This document shows, piece after piece, positions 43,248 through 52,004 of a stretch of 64,000 bases of DNA. Position 1 is the first letter of the stretch. Each line of letters starts with the position of its first letter. Below the pieces are notes generated by a model. The model had not been told where the DNA came from. It searched no databases and saw only the letters and a program-made list of their open reading frames with translations. The position numbers were made by a program, and so were the translations under genes. This stretch comes from Flavobacterium marginilacus. Its GTDB lineage: Bacteria; Bacteroidota; Bacteroidia; Flavobacteriales; Flavobacteriaceae. Location: assembly GCF_026870155.1 (NCBI RefSeq), contig NZ_CP113975.1:2666001-2730000 (forward strand), read 5' to 3'.

Positions 43248-43312
43248 CCGGGCTATCCGCGTTACTTCGGTAACTTGCTTCTATCCCTCACCCAGTCTGC
43301 TATCCAGTTTAA
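43248..43312 (-). repeat. Structured intergenic repeat, GATAG...GCGGATAGC type, copy 2
   Basis: On the minus strand GGGATAGAAGCAA, a short perfect hairpin GTTAC-CGAA-GTAAC, and GCGGATAGCCCGG follow each other. The order of conserved words is the same as in the copy at 30.2 kb, though the hairpin sequence differs. Confidence 0.55.
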
Positions 43313-43415
43313 GTGATGCCAGAAATTTTCATTTTCCGGAAAAAGCATTTTAAATTACAATTCATTACCAATTTAATTGCCTAAATTTGCATCAGAATAA
43401 TAATAAAAACTGATT

Positions 43416-43658
43416 ATGACCAAGACAGGTGAACAAAAAATGCTTCAAAAAGGTGTTTTTACAGGAATAATGGAGCAGGACGAAAACAAGAATTATTTTT
43501 GCGGTGCATTTCTTTTGGACTTCAAAATGGCTCAAAAATATAATCTTGGCGATTTGATAACTATAAAAAGTGTCATCGAAAACCCAAGCGACATCAGTTA
43601 TAATAAATATCCTAAGAAATCCAAAAACTTCGACAAAGCCAACATGAAGTCTGAATAG
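43416..43658 (+). CDS. Small hypothetical protein (80 aa)
   Basis: 80 residues with a compact, beta-rich start (KGVFTGIMEQDENKNYFCGAFLLDFKMAQKYNLGDLITIKSV) and a Lys/Ser-rich disordered tail. No family recognised. Bounded by the GATAG-type repeat upstream and a terminator downstream, so it is an independent unit. Confidence 0.6.
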   Translation: MTKTGEQKMLQKGVFTGIMEQDENKNYFCGAFLLDFKMAQKYNLGDLITIKSVIENPSDISYNKYPKKSKNFDKANMKSE

Positions 43659-43684
43659 CAGTCTCTTAGTTTAATAAAATATTT

Positions 43685-43722
43685 TAAAAAATCAAAAAAG
43701 CAGTTTTTTTGATTTTTTTTTT
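43685..43722 (+). terminator. Rho-independent terminator after the 80-aa gene
   Basis: AAAAAATCAAAAAA / TTTTTTGATTTTTT stem around GCAG followed by a T-run. Confidence 0.7.
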
Positions 43723-43751
43723 GCTCAAAACTAAAAAGTTAAAAAAAAGTG

Positions 43752-43759
43752 TACCTTTG
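43752..43759 (+). promoter_or_regulatory. -7 element of the J-domain/KTSC gene
   Basis: TACCTTTG 68 bp before the ATG; no TTG at the usual distance. Confidence 0.45.
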
Positions 43760-43827
43760 CAAAAAATTGTCAATTTTCAGCCTAAAAGATTCGGTTTGAT
43801 AGTAAAAGACAAGTAGTTACCTTATTT

Positions 43828-44268
43828 ATGAAAAAAATAGTTGAATACCGAAAACTACTTAACGTAGAAAAAACAGTTGAGCTTAAAGAATTGAAAACCA
43901 TCTATCGTAACGCGATGAAAGATGCGCATCCTGATAAATTTCAAGGTGACGATGCTGGTTTAAAAGCTGCTGAAGAAAACAGTAAAAAAATAATTGAAGC
44001 TTATCATTTCTTGGTAAGTATCAATCCAGCGACAATCAAACAGCTTTTACCTGAATATACTGAAACCGTCGCTACAGCAACAATAACTGATTACAAATTT
44101 GTTGAAGGCAGATTAATTGTTAATTTTTCTAACGGAAGTATTTATGAATACATTAGTGTTCCTAAAGCTATTTATATAAAAATGGTTAATGCAGATTCTC
44201 CTGGGCGTTTTGCAAAAAGACATATTTTTAATGCCTATCCTTGGAGAAAAACAACAGCACAAGAATAA
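43828..44268 (+). CDS. J-domain-like protein fused to a KTSC domain
   Basis: 146 residues. The first ~65 form a truncated J domain with the HPD signature (YRNAMKDAHPDKFQGDD) and a following helix KIIEAYHFLVSI. Residues 85-140 form a KTSC domain (GRLIVNFSNGSIYEYISVPKAIYIKMVNADSPGRFAKRHIFNAYPW), a small module found alone or with lysyl-tRNA synthetase-like and phage proteins. The HPD implies contact with DnaK. Own promoter and terminator. Confidence 0.85.
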   Translation: MKKIVEYRKLLNVEKTVELKELKTIYRNAMKDAHPDKFQGDDAGLKAAEENSKKIIEAYHFLVSINPATIKQLLPEYTETVATATITDYKFVEGRLIVNFSNGSIYEYISVPKAIYIKMVNADSPGRFAKRHIFNAYPWRKTTAQE

Positions 44269-44290
44269 GTATATAAATTTTAATATTTAA

Positions 44291-44321
44291 AAGCACTCTT
44301 AACCGGAGTGTTTTTTTTTTG
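44291..44321 (+). terminator. Terminator of the J-domain/KTSC gene
   Basis: CACTC/GAGTG core stem with a 7-base loop and a run of ten T, 23 bp after the stop. Confidence 0.7.
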
Positions 44322-44440
44322 GACAAAAGCGTAAAAAATTGACACTAAGGTGTTAAAATTTAAAATAGATGTAAATTAACATTTTTTTAACAAGTTTATT
44401 AGTAAATTAGCGTACCCGAATTAATAAACAACTTACTGAT

Positions 44441-44659
44441 ATGAAAGATCAATACACCTTGTATCAACGGCAATACAATAATGCCATGCGTACAATCGAC
44501 AGACTTAGAAAAAAAGAAGCCGAAATTGATTTTAAACTAAAATCGAATCCTATCTGTCCGCATTTGCACAAAGATTTAAGAACAGTGAATTTAGATATAA
44601 CGATTACTCTAAATGAAATCGAACATCTGGAATCGCATCTTTTTGAATACAATTCATAA
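44441..44659 (+). CDS. Small hypothetical protein (72 aa)
   Basis: 72 residues, mostly helical: YQRQYNNAMRTIDRLRKKEAEID, then a turn with NPICPHLH, and LDITITLNEIEHLESHLFEYN. Looks like a helical hairpin. No family recognised. The 376 bp that follow before the lipoprotein gene hold only a weak terminator-like repeat (near 44669-44716) and the next promoter. Confidence 0.55.
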   Translation: MKDQYTLYQRQYNNAMRTIDRLRKKEAEIDFKLKSNPICPHLHKDLRTVNLDITITLNEIEHLESHLFEYNS

Positions 44660-44977
44660 AAAAATTATATCTCTTTTTAAACAGCGCTAAAACATAGTTT
44701 TTGCTATTTTAAAGAGAGTTCAATAGTTATTTTGCATAGTCAATCTCTGCCAGTGGTTGATTATAAATCTATGTGCCTGCTTAGTTCCTTTTCAGCGGGT
44801 AATAAACTATTTAAAAAAACACCATTCAAGAAAAAGCCTCTGACTTCATAATGCTCTCTTTTCAGTAATGAATTATGCAGGTAATGAATAGTAAAAAATT
44901 AAAACAGAATCTTTTCTGATTTTTAAACATCTGAAAAAGGCTAAAAAATTATAACATAAATTTAGGGTCTAAAGTTA

Positions 44978-45006
44978 TTGTTAATTTATAATTTTAAATA
45001 CTTTTG
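44978..45006 (+). promoter_or_regulatory. Promoter of the TlpA-like gene
   Basis: TTG (44978-44980), an 18-bp spacer and TACTTTTG (44999-45006), 29 bp before the ATG. Confidence 0.65.
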
Positions 45007-45035
45007 TAAACTTTAAAAACAATTAACTAATAAAA

Positions 45036-46196
45036 ATGAAAAAAATTATTTTATTTCTTACCGCTACAGCTTTACTTACTTCTTGTAGCAAAGACAAATA
45101 CACAATCTCAGGAACTGCTAAAGGATTTGAAAACGGTAAAACCGTTATCATGGAAACCCAGGATGAGAAAGGAATGGGGTTAATAGCTGTAGATACAGTA
45201 AAAATAGAAAACGGAAAATTTGAAATGGAAGGAAAAGTAACTGAACCAGCTTTTCATACATTACAAATTGAAGGTGCACAAGGTAAAATTCCATTTATTT
45301 TAGAGAACGGTGATATTACAGTTGTAGTTAATAAAGATACTATCCAAAAATCTAAAATTTCAGGTACATATAATAATGATGAGTATGTGAAATTTAATGA
45401 AGACATCACTAAAATACAAAAGCCTTTAATGGACTTTCAAACAGCTAATATGCAAAAAATGCAAACGGCTCAGCAAACTAAAGATACAGCAACTATCAAT
45501 GGTTTAATGAAAGAATATACTAAAATCCAAACTGAAATTGGAACTACATCAAAAGCTAAATATGTAGATTATGCTAACACGCATCCAAAAGCTTTTATTA
45601 GTGTATTAATTATTGAAGGTATGAGTAATGATCCATCAGTAGATTCTAAAAAAATTGAGTCTATGTTCAATAATTTAGAAGAGTCATTGAAAAACTCTAA
45701 ACATGGTAAAGCTGTAAAAACAAAAATCGAAGCATTAAAACTTCCTTCAGTAGGTGCAGCAGCAGCTCCAGCGGCGCCGGCAGCTAAATGAAGAACAGAT
45801 TTTTCCGCTCCTAACCCGCAAGGCAAAACAATCAGCCTTAAAGAAAGTTTAGGAAAAGTTACCATTGTTGATTTTTGGGCTTCATGGTGTGGTCCATGCC
45901 GAAGAGAGAATCCAAATGTAGTAGCTATTTATAACGAACTGCATTCAAAAGGTCTTAATATAATTGGTGTTTCTTTAGATGAAGATCCGGTAAAATGGAA
46001 AGAAGCTATTGCAAAAGACAAATTAATCTGGACACAGGTTTCAAATCTTAAAGGCTGGGAAGATCCAATCGCAAAGCAATACAAAGTGGAATCAATTCCG
46101 GCGACTTTCATACTTGATAAGTCCGGAAATGTAGTTGTACAAGATTTGAGAGGTGCTGAACTTAAAGCAAAAATCATAGAATTACTTGGAAAATAA
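45036..46196 (+). pseudogene. TlpA-family thiol-disulfide lipoprotein gene with in-frame TGA at codon 252
   Basis: A single reading frame of 387 codons (stop included) is interrupted by TGA at 45789-45791. Before it lies a lipoprotein (lipobox LTSC, Cys17) with a DUF4369-like beta domain (YTISGTAKGFENGKTVIMET) and a helical part ending in an Ala/Pro linker. After it, in the same frame, lies a thioredoxin domain (FSAPNPQGKTISLKESLGKVTIVDFWASWCGPCRREN, Cys285/Cys288, EDPVKW, ESIPATFILDKSGNVV). A single G-to-T change in a GGA codon would explain the stop. It could be a pseudogene, a readthrough site or a sequencing error. With the TGA read as stop, a 251-aa protein without a redox site is made. 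Confidence 0.85.
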
Positions 46197-46216
46197 TCTT
46201 TTTTACTAGTAAAGAA

Positions 46217-46246
46217 TAAAAAATCTCCCTTGTGGAGATTTTTTAT
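46217..46246 (+). terminator. Terminator of the TlpA-like gene
   Basis: AAAAATCTCC / GGAGATTTTT stem with a 5-base loop and T-run, about 21 bp after the end of the interrupted frame. Its presence behind the second part supports the two parts being one gene. Confidence 0.75.
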
Positions 46247-46311
46247 TTTATTCACTTCCAGTTTGTTAAAAATAAAGTGAAAATATTATAGAAATAAAGT
46301 GCAAAAAAAGT

Positions 46312-46341
46312 TTGCAGAACTAAAAACAGTACCTATATTTG
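46312..46341 (+). promoter_or_regulatory. Promoter of tRNA-Tyr
   Basis: TTG (46312-46314), a 19-bp spacer and TATATTTG (46334-46341). Confidence 0.8.
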
Positions 46342-46379
46342 CACCCGGATAACGCAATAAGCGTTACTAAATGAGGCTC

Positions 46380-46460
46380 GGGGAGATACTCAAGCGGCCA
46401 ACGAGGGCAGACTGTAAATCTGCTGTGTGAACTTCGCAGGTTCGAATCCTGCTCTCCCCA
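46380..46460 (+). tRNA. tRNA-Tyr (anticodon GTA)
   Basis: A class II tRNA of 81 nt: acceptor GGGGAGA/TCTCCCC plus discriminator A, anticodon stem GCAGA/TCTGC around CTGTAAA (anticodon GTA), a long variable arm (TGTGTGAACTTCG) and T-arm GGTTCGAATCC. CCA not encoded; the A is followed by CAAAA. Own promoter and terminator. Confidence 0.95.
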
Positions 46461-46461
46461 C

Positions 46462-46498
46462 AAAAAACGTTTCAAGTAATTGAAACGTTTTTTTTTTG
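46462..46498 (+). terminator. Terminator of tRNA-Tyr
   Basis: AAAAAACGTTTCAA / TTGAAACGTTTTTT, perfect stem with a 4-base loop and long T-run directly after the tRNA. Confidence 0.85.
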
Positions 46499-46743
46499 CT
46501 TTAGAATAAAAAAAAATCTCATGGAAGATTAGGATCAATCCTAAAAGTTACATAATAAAAAATAGCACACCGAAAGCCTAAACTGAAAATCTATAAACTG
46601 ATGAGCCTTGTGATCTTGTTAACTTGATGATCTCGGCAGATGCAATATCTAAGTGCTATTTCTAACAGGCAGCAATTTTAAAACTCGAATCACGTTGCTT
46701 TACAACTTTAAATTCATAAATTTTTTAGATGTAACAGAACCGT

Positions 46744-46751
46744 TAAATTTG
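46744..46751 (+). promoter_or_regulatory. -7 element of the XRE-cupin regulator; decides its start
   Basis: TAAATTTG, 24 bp before the ATG at 46776. It lies inside an upstream in-frame extension (from 46653), which is therefore not translated. Confidence 0.6.
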
Positions 46752-46775
46752 TATATTGAAAATAAATACAAAAAA

Positions 46776-47357
46776 ATGGACGATTATTTAATTGGAATTG
46801 GTAAACGAATTAAAGACATTAGAAAAAGCTGTAAAAAAACCATCAGTACCATTGCTAATACAGCTCAGGTAAGTAATGGCCTTATATCCAGGATTGAAAA
46901 TGGAAGAACTATTCCCTCGCTTCCTGTTTTACTGAATATCATCAATGCATTGGAAATTGAAGTTTCTGTTTTTTTTGATGGAATGCCAAAATCTTCCAGA
47001 CAGAATCATATTGTATCGAGAGCTGATGAAAATTCAATTATTGAAAAAGAAGATGATGCAAAGGGGTTTACATATAAATATATTTTCGGAAAACAGCTTT
47101 CATCTATCGGATTTGAAGCCGTATTATTAGAAGTAAAGCCGGACTCACAACGAGAAAAAGTTGAAACCGATGCTTATGAATACAAATACGTCCTTTCAGG
47201 TGAATGTGTTTATATTATCGGCGATGATGAAGTACTGATTAAAGAAGGAGATTCTATTTTTTTTGACGGAAGAATTCCTCACGTTCCCGTTAACCGCAGT
47301 TCAATGACTTGTAAAATGTTAGTATTATACTTCTTTTTTAATACTCAAAATGACTAA
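46776..47357 (+). CDS. XRE-family regulator with cupin sensor domain
   Basis: 193 residues from ATG MDDYLIGI. N-terminal XRE HTH (KRIKDIRKSCKKTISTIANTAQVSNGLISRIENGRTIPSL) and C-terminal cupin_2 domain (EYKYVLSGECVYIIGDDEVLIKEGDSIFFDGRIPHVPVNRS), the layout of small-molecule-responsive regulators. It is convergent with the phosphonate-degradation operon and is the most likely local controller of it, sensing a pathway compound through the cupin. The longer ORF from 46653 is rejected on the promoter position. Confidence 0.88.
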   Translation: MDDYLIGIGKRIKDIRKSCKKTISTIANTAQVSNGLISRIENGRTIPSLPVLLNIINALEIEVSVFFDGMPKSSRQNHIVSRADENSIIEKEDDAKGFTYKYIFGKQLSSIGFEAVLLEVKPDSQREKVETDAYEYKYVLSGECVYIIGDDEVLIKEGDSIFFDGRIPHVPVNRSSMTCKMLVLYFFFNTQND

Positions 47358-47382
47358 GCCAGATCAGCAGCTTTGATAAAAA

Positions 47383-47416
47383 AACTCTTCCTTTACACCG
47401 TATCAAAGGAAGAGTT
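47383..47416 (-). terminator. Terminator of the phosphonate operon
   Basis: A perfect 12-bp stem AACTCTTCCTTT / AAAGGAAGAGTT with a 10-base loop. A run of T follows on the minus strand, so it ends the long minus-strand operon; on the plus strand it can also stop the regulator transcript. Confidence 0.8.
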
Positions 47417-47439
47417 AAAAAAATAAATAAACAAAAATA

Positions 47440-48123
47440 TTATAACAATATTGCCCGTAATCCGTTTAAATTTTCCAAAATATAAGTAGGATTTGCTTCT
47501 TGAATCTGCTCACGAGTCTGTGCTCCTGTTAAAACTCCTGCAGTTATCCCACAATTGGCATTTTTTCCTTCTTCTATATCAATTGCCGAATCGCCTACTT
47601 TTAAAACTTTTTGAGCATCATTTACGGCGGTGATCTGCATAGCTTTCAAAATCATATCACCATCAGGCCGGCCATTTTCTACATCATCAGCTGTGACTAA
47701 AGCATCAATGGTTACACCTACTTTCCAGCCTAATTTGCTGAGTAATTTATTTGCAGTAACAGTATCATAACCTGTATTTAAAACTACTTTTATCTGATTC
47801 GCTCGCAAATCTTTGAATAAGGATTCTGTTCCTTCAAAAGTTTTTACATCTAAATCGTTATATGCTTTTTCTAAAGCTATTTTAAAGTTTGTAAATGCCT
47901 TATATGCAACTTTCTCTATTCCGTTTAAATCAGTACATTCTTTTAAAATAGCTGCAATGGCCTGATGCTTTTCCTTACCTGCTCCATGTTTTAAAACATC
48001 ATTTAAAGACACATTAAATCCTTCATCATTGATTACTTTTTGTACTGTTTTATAAACTACATTTCCCTCATCTACAGTTGTTCCGGCCATATCAAATACC
48101 ACCAATTCTATTCTTCGTTTCAT
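47440..48123 (-). CDS. PhnX-like phosphonatase (TIGR03351-type HAD hydrolase)
   Basis: 227 residues. The HAD motif I is the phosphonatase form FDMAGTTVDEG (DxAGT). A lysine-rich cap element HGAGKEKHQAI may hold the Schiff-base lysine that attacks the aldehyde, and motif III/IV is KVLKVGDSAIDIEEGKNANCG. PhnX cleaves phosphonoacetaldehyde to acetaldehyde and phosphate; the PhnX-like clade is linked in genomes to FAD oxidoreductases and not to PhnW, exactly the case here. It is the last gene of the operon and would carry out C-P bond cleavage in the cytoplasm. Substrate could be phosphonoacetaldehyde or a hydroxylated form. Confidence 0.87.
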   Translation of the reverse strand: MKRRIELVVFDMAGTTVDEGNVVYKTVQKVINDEGFNVSLNDVLKHGAGKEKHQAIAAILKECTDLNGIEKVAYKAFTNFKIALEKAYNDLDVKTFEGTESLFKDLRANQIKVVLNTGYDTVTANKLLSKLGWKVGVTIDALVTADDVENGRPDGDMILKAMQITAVNDAQKVLKVGDSAIDIEEGKNANCGITAGVLTGAQTREQIQEANPTYILENLNGLRAILL

Positions 48124-48220
48124 ATATGTTAAATTTATTTTTTATAGGTCATATATGTTATCACCTTTATTTGATAGGTATTTGTTTGCAGCAAACTCTT
48201 TGTCAATTGTGATTTCATTA

Positions 48221-49378
48221 TTATATATTAAAAATTTTAGTAATATTCTCTTTTGAAAATCCGGCACTTCCTGTCATTCCTTTTCCGCCAATTCCTGTGA
48301 TAATATGAATGTTTTCGCCGATTGTATGCTCAAAAACATCTTTGGTCCTGCATTGTGAATAGGTTCCAAACCACCTGTTCTGAATTTCATAAGTTGGCAG
48401 ATCTATAATTTTTTTGGCTTCTTCAATCATGAAATTATCAATATCCATATCTAGATTAAAGCCCAGATCGTCACTGTTTCTGGCATCGGCATATTGATGT
48501 GAGTCACCCAAAATAACAGAACCATCCATAGCTTGCTTAAACAGAATATGAACTCCCCATTTTTTTTCTAAAGAATCTCTGCTTTCTTTAGCTTTAATCT
48601 CTTTAAACGATGGACATTCATGAAAAGCCTCATACCTCCTGATTGATAATCCTGTTAAAATAGAACCGTCTAATTTGTAATTGTTTTGCGGTTTTGTCTG
48701 AAGCATCTGTAATTTTGAAACTTCAAGATCACTGTTGAAAAACAACTCGGGATATAAAGTTTTGAATTCATTACCGTTACAGATTATTACTTTTTTTGAT
48801 AAAAAAGTTTCCATAGCAGCGCTTTGAAGAGTTACCCCTTCATGCGTATTTTCGCAATTTGTTATCGCAGTATTAGTAATCAATTCCAACCCTAAATACT
48901 GCTGCATATATTGCTGAAGCCTGTAAATCATTGTTCTGGGTTCGACAGTAACTTCATCTGGAAAAAACAGCCCTGCTTTTACATAATCGGGACGCAGTCC
49001 CTGGTATTTATTCAGACATTCTTGCTTGGTCAAAAGTTCTGAATCGTAATTATTCGATTTATTTATTTGAGCCAGCTCTTCAATAAGCATCATTTCTTCG
49101 TCATTGGAAGCCAAATAAACGGATCCTTGCTGCCTGATAGAAATATCAAATTGACTTTGAATTTCTTTATAAATCAATAAACTTTCTCTTCCATAGGCCT
49201 GCCATTTTGAATTCATTCCTGATGGAACAACTTGTCCAAAATTTTTAACTGTAGCACTGATTGGCATTTTATCTTTTTCGATAACAGCCACTTTTAATCC
49301 TTTTTTTAAAGCGTGAAAGGCATGAAAAGTTCCTAGAACTCCACCTCCCACGACTATTAAATCATATACTGTTTTCAT
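48221..49378 (-). CDS. FAD-dependent oxidoreductase, TIGR03364 type (aminophosphonate oxidase)
   Basis: 385 residues of the DAO (glycine/D-amino-acid oxidase) fold. N-terminal FAD loop DLIVVGGGVLGTFHAFHALKKGLKVAVIEKD; conserved GVHILFKQAMDGSVILGDSHQY and C-terminal HIITGIGGKGMTGSAG. Members of this clade sit next to PhnX-like hydrolases and were proposed, and for some relatives shown, to deaminate or dealkylate aminoethylphosphonates to phosphonoacetaldehyde. It overlaps the transporter gene by 17 bp and precedes the phosphonatase gene, so it probably provides the aldehyde substrate for it. Confidence 0.87.
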   Translation of the reverse strand: MKTVYDLIVVGGGVLGTFHAFHALKKGLKVAVIEKDKMPISATVKNFGQVVPSGMNSKWQAYGRESLLIYKEIQSQFDISIRQQGSVYLASNDEEMMLIEELAQINKSNNYDSELLTKQECLNKYQGLRPDYVKAGLFFPDEVTVEPRTMIYRLQQYMQQYLGLELITNTAITNCENTHEGVTLQSAAMETFLSKKVIICNGNEFKTLYPELFFNSDLEVSKLQMLQTKPQNNYKLDGSILTGLSIRRYEAFHECPSFKEIKAKESRDSLEKKWGVHILFKQAMDGSVILGDSHQYADARNSDDLGFNLDMDIDNFMIEEAKKIIDLPTYEIQNRWFGTYSQCRTKDVFEHTIGENIHIITGIGGKGMTGSAGFSKENITKIFNI

Positions 49379-50663
49379 TCAAAACCAATTGATAATTTAT
49401 AGTTTCTTTTTTACTCTTTTTCTTTTTTCTATTGAGATAGATAATGGATATTGAAGCCACCCCCACTCCCATAACCGCAACTATATAGGCTCCGTTTATA
49501 AAAAACAGCAGCCATGATGAAGCCGACTGTCCAAAATTTTTATATAGTAAGATTAACACGCTTCCTAAATAACCAAAAGCATCGCCTACATAAATCAAAA
49601 AGCCTGCATTTCCTTTTATCTTAAAAGCTGCAATGAAGCGGTCGAAAAAAAGGCAATTAAATGGTACATAACAAATGTATAATCCAAAGCCGGAAACTAC
49701 CATCCATGAGTAAGGGCTAATATTCCCTGAGCGGAATAAAATAGTCGAAATTCCAATGGACAACGAACCGATTATTAATAATACATGATAAAAAAACAAG
49801 GCTTTCATATTGTCTTTAAAGTAAAAGGCAGCTCCCAAAACCAATAATACAATCGCAGCTACATACATTTCTGAACTTGAAAAAACGGATATGTCACTTC
49901 TAAATCCAAGGCTGTCCCATAGTTCACGGGCAAAATTGTCGCGGAAGTCTCTAAATGCGGTCAAATAGGTATAAAACAGAATCCAGAGAGTGATCGGAAA
50001 TGAAAATTTAAGCAATACTTTTTTACGGTCTTTACTATTCATTGGAATACGTTCTGAGCGCAGCTCAATATCTTCGGCTGTTGGTTTTGGAATCCTCTCC
50101 AGCATCCAAGTAAAAAATAATAAGGGCGGTACGAATAACAAACCCGTGATAGCAGGCATCGAAAATTGGGAAAAGCCCAGTGATTCCATCACAAAAAGGC
50201 CTGCTGATTTTACCACTCCGCTAGAAACGATAAAACTTGTACTCAGGGCAACTCCTAATATTTCGGTAAATTTTCTTCCTTCCAAATACGAGAAAACAAT
50301 TCCCCAAATCATACCTAATGGTATGCCGTTAAAAAACATACAGATGATATTGTACGGTTTTGGAACAATTGCAAACAATATCAAAGCTGTCTCTGCAATC
50401 CCGATTAATCCTAACAGATAAAAGGCACGCTGATGCGCTTTTAGCTCCGAAATAATTTTTATGCCAATAAATTTCGAAATCGCATAACCTGCTACCTGAG
50501 CAATAATCAGCAGAATTTTATAATCGATATGAAAAACTTCCAATCCCTCAAAAGTGGCAGCACTAAATGGTTTTCTAAAAGCATACATACAAAAGTAAGC
50601 TCCAAAAGCAGCCAATGAAGCAGAAAGCACAAAAGGCACATCTGACTTTTTATTACTCATCAC
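49362..50663 (-). CDS. MFS-like transporter, DUF5690 family
   Basis: 433 residues with about twelve hydrophobic helices. The start FVLSASLAAFGAYFCMYAFRKPFSAATFEG resembles the organophosphate:phosphate antiporter branch of MFS (YFxxYxxRKPxSxA in GlpT/UhpT). This is inference, but it suits uptake of a phosphonate across the inner membrane. Between the secreted phosphatase-like gene (2-bp gap) and the oxidoreductase gene (17-bp overlap), so firmly part of the operon. Confidence 0.82.
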   Translation of the reverse strand: MMSNKKSDVPFVLSASLAAFGAYFCMYAFRKPFSAATFEGLEVFHIDYKILLIIAQVAGYAISKFIGIKIISELKAHQRAFYLLGLIGIAETALILFAIVPKPYNIICMFFNGIPLGMIWGIVFSYLEGRKFTEILGVALSTSFIVSSGVVKSAGLFVMESLGFSQFSMPAITGLLFVPPLLFFTWMLERIPKPTAEDIELRSERIPMNSKDRKKVLLKFSFPITLWILFYTYLTAFRDFRDNFARELWDSLGFRSDISVFSSSEMYVAAIVLLVLGAAFYFKDNMKALFFYHVLLIIGSLSIGISTILFRSGNISPYSWMVVSGFGLYICYVPFNCLFFDRFIAAFKIKGNAGFLIYVGDAFGYLGSVLILLYKNFGQSASSWLLFFINGAYIVAVMGVGVASISIIYLNRKKKKSKKETINYQLVLNENSI

Positions 50664-50665
50664 TG

Positions 50666-51766
50666 CTATTTTTTAAGAATTGATAATGGTTTTCCTTTCA
50701 TATCAGGATCGTTTGCTTTGGAATCCAAAAGCTGTAAAACAGTTGGTGCAATCTGATTGCTGTACAGCTGTTCTTTTGATTTTACCTCTCCTAAAACTTG
50801 AATTCCGTTTCCAAACACAACCAAATACACCTGATCGGCACCATTTATTTTTGACCCGTGGCTTCTCCACTGATCCAAAGGTTCAGTTCCGCGGCCATGA
50901 TCTGTAGAAACAATAAAAATGGTATTGTTTTTATAAAATGTATCTTTCTGGGTAAAATTCCATAATTCTTTTATTAATCCATCTGCTGCATGAGCCGATT
51001 TCAAATAGGCCTGATAGTTTCCGTCGTGGGCAAAATCATCAGTTTCTCCATAAGAAATATAAATTAATTCGGGATGATTTTTCTTCATGTACTCCAAAGC
51101 ATAATTAGATGTAAATGCATCAAATCGAACCGAATCCCAAGGAGATGGCACTTTGGATTGCAATTCATTTAAAAACGTTTCTCTAGGCGAAAGATCCGAC
51201 CCCTTAGCTTCCTCAAAACCTGCGTTTACAGGTATTCCCGAACGCTCTTCGTTCACAATAAACGGAAACACATCCCAACTGCCAAAAGCAGCCACTTTGC
51301 CTTTATATGCAGCAGTATTATTAATTTTTTCTAAAACTGTTGTGTTTGGATTATTGAATTTATCGTTACTGTTTATTCTCTTATCATCGGCAGCACCAGT
51401 CAGTATTTCGTTGTATCCCGGATACGAAAACCACATTGTATTGGTCAGATTCACTTCACTCCCGAAGTTTCTGTTGCCATGCAATTGCCCCATTTTTGTA
51501 ACTTCATTCCAGAAAAAAGGCATTAAGGCTGTTCTGCGTTCTTCGGGTGTTTTTCTCCAGAATTTTTCCTTTAAATCCGTAGTATCTTCTACATACTTTT
51601 TTTCTCTGATCAGCTTTTCATCTGCACCAGTAAATAATTCCTGCCAGCGGAATCCATCCAGAGTAATAAGCACAATTTTTGGATTTTTACTTATTTCTTT
51701 TTGTTGAGCGTTTACTCCCAAAAAACTTAAGAAAGCAAAACTTGAAATTATAAGTGACTTTTTCAT
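50666..51766 (-). CDS. Secreted alkaline-phosphatase-superfamily enzyme
   Basis: 366 residues with a signal peptide (MKKSLIISSFAFLSFLGVNA-Q). The two-metal site of the superfamily is visible: ILITLDGFRWQELFTGAD (first Asp), the nucleophile region WFSYPGYNEILTG, GETDDFAHDGNYQAYLKSAH (Asp/His) and IVSTDHGRG (Asp-His). This pattern fits type I phosphodiesterase/nucleotide pyrophosphatase relatives and phosphonoacetate-hydrolase-like enzymes. Probably periplasmic, hydrolysing a phospho- or phosphono-ester. A 238-bp AT-rich gap without a recognisable promoter separates it from the pbfA-like gene upstream. Confidence 0.83.
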   Translation of the reverse strand: MKKSLIISSFAFLSFLGVNAQQKEISKNPKIVLITLDGFRWQELFTGADEKLIREKKYVEDTTDLKEKFWRKTPEERRTALMPFFWNEVTKMGQLHGNRNFGSEVNLTNTMWFSYPGYNEILTGAADDKRINSNDKFNNPNTTVLEKINNTAAYKGKVAAFGSWDVFPFIVNEERSGIPVNAGFEEAKGSDLSPRETFLNELQSKVPSPWDSVRFDAFTSNYALEYMKKNHPELIYISYGETDDFAHDGNYQAYLKSAHAADGLIKELWNFTQKDTFYKNNTIFIVSTDHGRGTEPLDQWRSHGSKINGADQVYLVVFGNGIQVLGEVKSKEQLYSNQIAPTVLQLLDSKANDPDMKGKPLSILKK

Positions 51767-52004
51767 TTTGATTTATTTTTTAAATATTTAAAAGATTATT
51801 TTTAATTTATTGGCTGTAATTATTTATAACACAAAGAAAAATTGCTTTTGCAGACTTAAAAAAGACATTTCACTTTTAAAAAAACGCATAGCTATCTATA
51901 TGAAAGAAATATTTCTTTTTTTGTATTCTATTATTAAGAAGAAATCTATTTTTCTGTGTCAAATTAAATTTTCATGATTACAACCAACAAATTGTTTTTT
52001 TTAA

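Noticed and set aside
45789..45791. Internal TGA of the TlpA-like gene as a selenocysteine codon
   Set aside because: The position is in the linker, not in the CxxC redox site, and no SECIS-like hairpin follows directly; nonsense mutation or readthrough is simpler.
46590..46640. CTGATGAG word resembling a hammerhead ribozyme core
   Set aside because: No GAAA at the required place and no stems I or III around it.
48121..48160. CATATATGTTA repeated 29 bp apart at the start of the PhnX-like gene
   Set aside because: One copy contains the start codon, the word is AT-rich, and no promoter match is near; chance is likely.
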